Origin: Sinorhizobium sp. 6-70
GTDB lineage: Bacteria > Pseudomonadota > Alphaproteobacteria > Rhizobiales > Rhizobiaceae
Direction of reading: 5' to 3'
DNA length: 64,000 nt
Assembly (NCBI RefSeq): GCF_030124375.1
Contig: NZ_JASKLS010000006.1
Coordinates: forward strand, 289,222 to 353,221
Position 1 is the stretch's first letter, and the number at the start of each line of letters is the position of its first letter. This document shows positions 61,786-64,000 of this stretch, in pieces. The notes under the pieces are model-generated. The model made no database searches, was not told the DNA's origin, and saw nothing but the letters and a program-made list of their open reading frames with translations. Position numbers and translations under genes: made by a program.

Positions 61786-61839
61786 CGTAATTCCATTTTG
61801 TCTTGAAGCGTGTTGATTTGCGGCATTCGCCTGCAAAGG

Positions 61840-62658
61840 TCAATGGGGCTCCAACGGGCGGGAGGCGGCCAGCAAGGCTGGAAGCACCGGCCTCGAGGCT
61901 GCGCCAAGAATGCCGTGCGTGACAATGGGGCGATTATAGGACAAGGGCAGGCCGTCGAGCCCGCAGAGCGCACCGCCCGCCCGTGCAAGGATGAGATCGG
62001 CAGCGGCGAGGTCCCAGTCGTGCGAGTTCTTTTTGACGATCGTTCCGTCGATCCGTCCATCCGCGATCATCGCCAGCCGGTATGCAAGCGACGGCACATG
62101 CGGGATCCGCACCATTTCTTCGCGATAGGGCGAAGCCAACCTGCCGACCAGGTCCTCGGCCATCGCCACCTTCAGCGTCTGCTGACGCTCGGGCACGCGC
62201 ACAGCGATCGCGGCACCGTTCTTTCGCGCCTCGCCGTCGCGGGTTGCCTGAAAAACCTCGCCGAGCGCCGGCGCATAGAGCACGGCCGCAACGGGCTGGC
62301 CGCGCTGGACGACGGCGACGCTCACACACCAAAGGTCGCGGCCGCCGATGAAGGCGCGGGTCCCATCAATGGGGTCGACCACGAAGACCCTCTCCCGGGA
62401 GAGGCGGCTCTCGTCATCATCGGTCTCCTCGGAAAGCCAGCCATAATCGGGCCGCGCACCGAGCAACCTTGCCTTGAGGATGTCGTTGGCGGCGAGGTCC
62501 GCCTCGCTCACCGGCGAGCGCCCCTCGTTCTTCCAGTGCACGTCAAAGGTCTTGCGAAAATATCCGAGCGCCGTGTCGCCCGCGGCGATCGCCGCAGTGA
62601 GGATCAGCTCAAGGTCCTCGCTCCAGGCGGGCGCGAGCGGTCGGGCTGTTTCTGACAT
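61840..62658 (-). CDS. CysQ/inositol-monophosphatase family phosphatase
   Basis: A 272-residue Mg2+-dependent phosphatase: DPIDGTRAFIGGRDLW (motif 1) and SHDWDLAAADLILARAGG (motif 2), with SEETDDD carrying the first metal Glu. It could be a 3',5'-bisphosphate nucleotidase (CysQ) or an inositol monophosphatase; context near LPS genes does not settle it. It lies 64 bp after pmbA on the same strand. Confidence 0.88.
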   Translation of the reverse strand: MSETARPLAPAWSEDLELILTAAIAAGDTALGYFRKTFDVHWKNEGRSPVSEADLAANDILKARLLGARPDYGWLSEETDDDESRLSRERVFVVDPIDGTRAFIGGRDLWCVSVAVVQRGQPVAAVLYAPALGEVFQATRDGEARKNGAAIAVRVPERQQTLKVAMAEDLVGRLASPYREEMVRIPHVPSLAYRLAMIADGRIDGTIVKKNSHDWDLAAADLILARAGGALCGLDGLPLSYNRPIVTHGILGAASRPVLPALLAASRPLEPH

Positions 62659-62721
62659 TCAACTCCATACGCGCGGGACGGGGCCGCGCGCCTCAATGTT
62701 GGCGGAACAAGCCGCTCGCGA

Positions 62722-64000
62722 TCAGGTTCCGGCGAGCGTCATGCCTTCGATGGCAAGGGTCGGCGCGGCAATGCCGAATTTCCTGTCGATATCATCGGCA
62801 GGCGTCAAGGCCATGAACATCTGCTTGAGATTGGAAGCGATCGTTACCTCGGACACGGCGAAGGTAATTTCGCCGTTCTCGATCCAGAAACCGGAAGCGC
62901 CGCGGCTATATTCCCCCGTCACCATGTTCACGCCCTGACCGATCAGTTCGGTGACATAGAAACCCGTTCCGACGCCCTTTATCAGATCGTCGCGCGAGAT
63001 CGTTCCGGGTTCGAGGGCGAGATTGGTCGAGGCGGGATTGACCGTGGGGCCGCCGCGGACGCCGCGTCCATTGGTTTCAAGGCCCAGTTCCTTGGCCGCC
63101 GAGGTCGACAGGAACCAGTGCTGCAGCACACCGTCCTCGACGATCGACAATTTCGCGCCGCTCACCCCCTCGCCATCGAAGGGACGCGACGAGGCGCCGC
63201 GGATGATCAGCGGATCATCGGTCACTTCGATGCCGGCCTTCATGACCTGCTTGCCCATCATGTCGCGCAGGAAGCTCGTCTTGCGTGCCACCGATGCGCC
63301 GTTGATCGCGCCGGCCAGATGACCGACGAACCCACGCGCAATGCGCGGGTCGAAAACGACGGTGACGTTCTTTGCGGTCGGGACCTGGCGCGGGTTGAGG
63401 CGCGCAACCGCCCGTTCGCCGGCGACGCGGCCAATGTCGTCGGCCGTTCGCAAATCATCGAAGTAGAGGCGACTGTCGAAATCGTAATCGCGCTCCATCT
63501 TCGTGCCCTCGCCGGCGATGGCGCTGACGGAGCGGCCGAAGCGGGTTGCCATGTAGGAACCCGAGAAGCCGTGCGAGGTGACCAGAACGAGCCCGCCCAT
63601 GCCGGCCGAGGCACCGGCACCGCTTGAGTTGGTGACGCCGGACACGGCAAGGGCCGCCTCCTCGGCGGCAAGCGCAGCTTCGGTCAACGCTTCGGTCGAT
63701 ACGGTGCTGCCATCGAACAGATCGAGATCCGGGTAGGATGTCGCAAGCCGATCGGAGTCCGCCAGCGACGCATATGGGTCCTCCGGCGAGGCCTTGGCCA
63801 TCGCGACCGCGCGCTCTGCGAGCACCTTCAGATCGAACCCGGGATTGGCCGAGACGCTTGCAACCCGGCGCCCGACGAAGACCCGCAGCGAAAAGTCATC
63901 GCTTTCGGAGGCTTCCGTCGCTTCGACCTTGCCGAGCCGGACGGAAACGGAACGGGAGCGGCCGCGCACCACCACCGCGTCCGCGGCGTCCGCCCCAGCC
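62722..64000 (-). CDS. pmbA: PmbA/TldD-family protein, N terminus outside window
   Basis: Codons run to the right edge of the window without a supported start; 426 residues are visible of about 450 expected. Segments FDPRIARGFVGHLAGAINGA, FDGEGVSGAKLSIVEDGVLQ and GVNMVTGEYSRGASGFWIE match PmbA (TldE), partner of the zinc protease TldD that processes peptide antibiotics and CcdA. The reading frame upstream (GADAADAVVVRGRS at the edge) is the expected PmbA N-terminal part. It leads a minus-strand run ending with lpxK. Confidence 0.92.
   Translation of the reverse strand, partial: AGADAADAVVVRGRSRSVSVRLGKVEATEASESDDFSLRVFVGRRVASVSANPGFDLKVLAERAVAMAKASPEDPYASLADSDRLATSYPDLDLFDGSTVSTEALTEAALAAEEAALAVSGVTNSSGAGASAGMGGLVLVTSHGFSGSYMATRFGRSVSAIAGEGTKMERDYDFDSRLYFDDLRTADDIGRVAGERAVARLNPRQVPTAKNVTVVFDPRIARGFVGHLAGAINGASVARKTSFLRDMMGKQVMKAGIEVTDDPLIIRGASSRPFDGEGVSGAKLSIVEDGVLQHWFLSTSAAKELGLETNGRGVRGGPTVNPASTNLALEPGTISRDDLIKGVGTGFYVTELIGQGVNMVTGEYSRGASGFWIENGEITFAVSEVTIASNLKQMFMALTPADDIDRKFGIAAPTLAIEGMTLAGT

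Overview
The window reads as a piece of a GC-rich alphaproteobacterial chromosome, most likely Rhizobiaceae of the Sinorhizobium/Ensifer group. This rests on protein content (LpxK/KdtA/DUF2093/MutL cluster, F0 ATP synthase genes with a duplicated b' subunit, DgoK/DgoA operon, CorA/Kup, MipA), on promoter-like sequences fitting CTTGAC-N17-CTATAT, and above all on many intergenic palindromic repeats matching the Rhizobium-specific mosaic element RIME1. No phage, transposase, CRISPR array, rRNA or tRNA gene was seen. Most of it is core chromosome.

Layout. 0-8 kb: MipA-like outer-membrane protein; a divergent AraC regulator and Fsr-type MFS exporter; then a periplasmic polyamine-type binding protein translationally coupled to a membrane GGDEF-EAL protein, resembling the Vibrio NspS-MbaA sensory pair; then purD. 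8.5-12 kb: small secreted protein, DUF523, LysE exporter/cupin/AraC group. 11.8-24.6 kb: glyQ and glyS separated by LemA and DUF2207 membrane proteins, S49 peptidase, TrmN6-type methyltransferase, long-chain polyprenyl diphosphate synthase, a 607-residue TPR protein, ispE. 24.7-28.6 kb: moaB, small glycosyltransferase, a spore-photolyase-like radical SAM gene preceded by a LexA-type box, rnhB. 28.9-31.7 kb: F0 ATP synthase operon atpI-B-E-F'-F with a near-consensus promoter and a strong terminator. 31.9-37.6 kb: SleB-type wall hydrolase, kup, corA, mrp. 38-40 kb: two orphan LuxR-type regulators. 40.1-46.1 kb: IclR regulator divergent from a five-gene operon (SDR dehydrogenase, dgoK, dgoA, SMP-30 lactonase, IlvD/Edd dehydratase) that forms a complete De Ley-Doudoroff-like aldose route to pyruvate and glyceraldehyde 3-phosphate. 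46.6 kb: PRC-barrel protein behind a likely EcfG/RpoE2 stress promoter. 47.4-52.1 kb: flavin demethylase and MttB-type methyltransferase divergent from a LysR regulator. 52-55.4 kb: a c-di-GMP phosphodiesterase with a broken GGDEF, and a PAS-PAS-receiver protein with no kinase. 55.7-64 kb: mutL, DUF2093, then lpxK, HAD phosphatase, kdtA, DUF4170, CysQ-like phosphatase and pmbA (cut by the window edge).

Four families of palindromic repeat (RIME1, and families here called B, C, D) occupy many intergenic gaps. In several places a repeat starts at or next to a stop codon, and in two (ispE and the IlvD-like dehydratase) the repeat itself supplies the stop. The most interesting functional candidates are the polyamine-sensor/c-di-GMP pair, the MttB/demethylase pair without a local corrinoid protein, the kinase-less PAS/receiver protein next to a phosphodiesterase, and the LexA box before the radical SAM gene.
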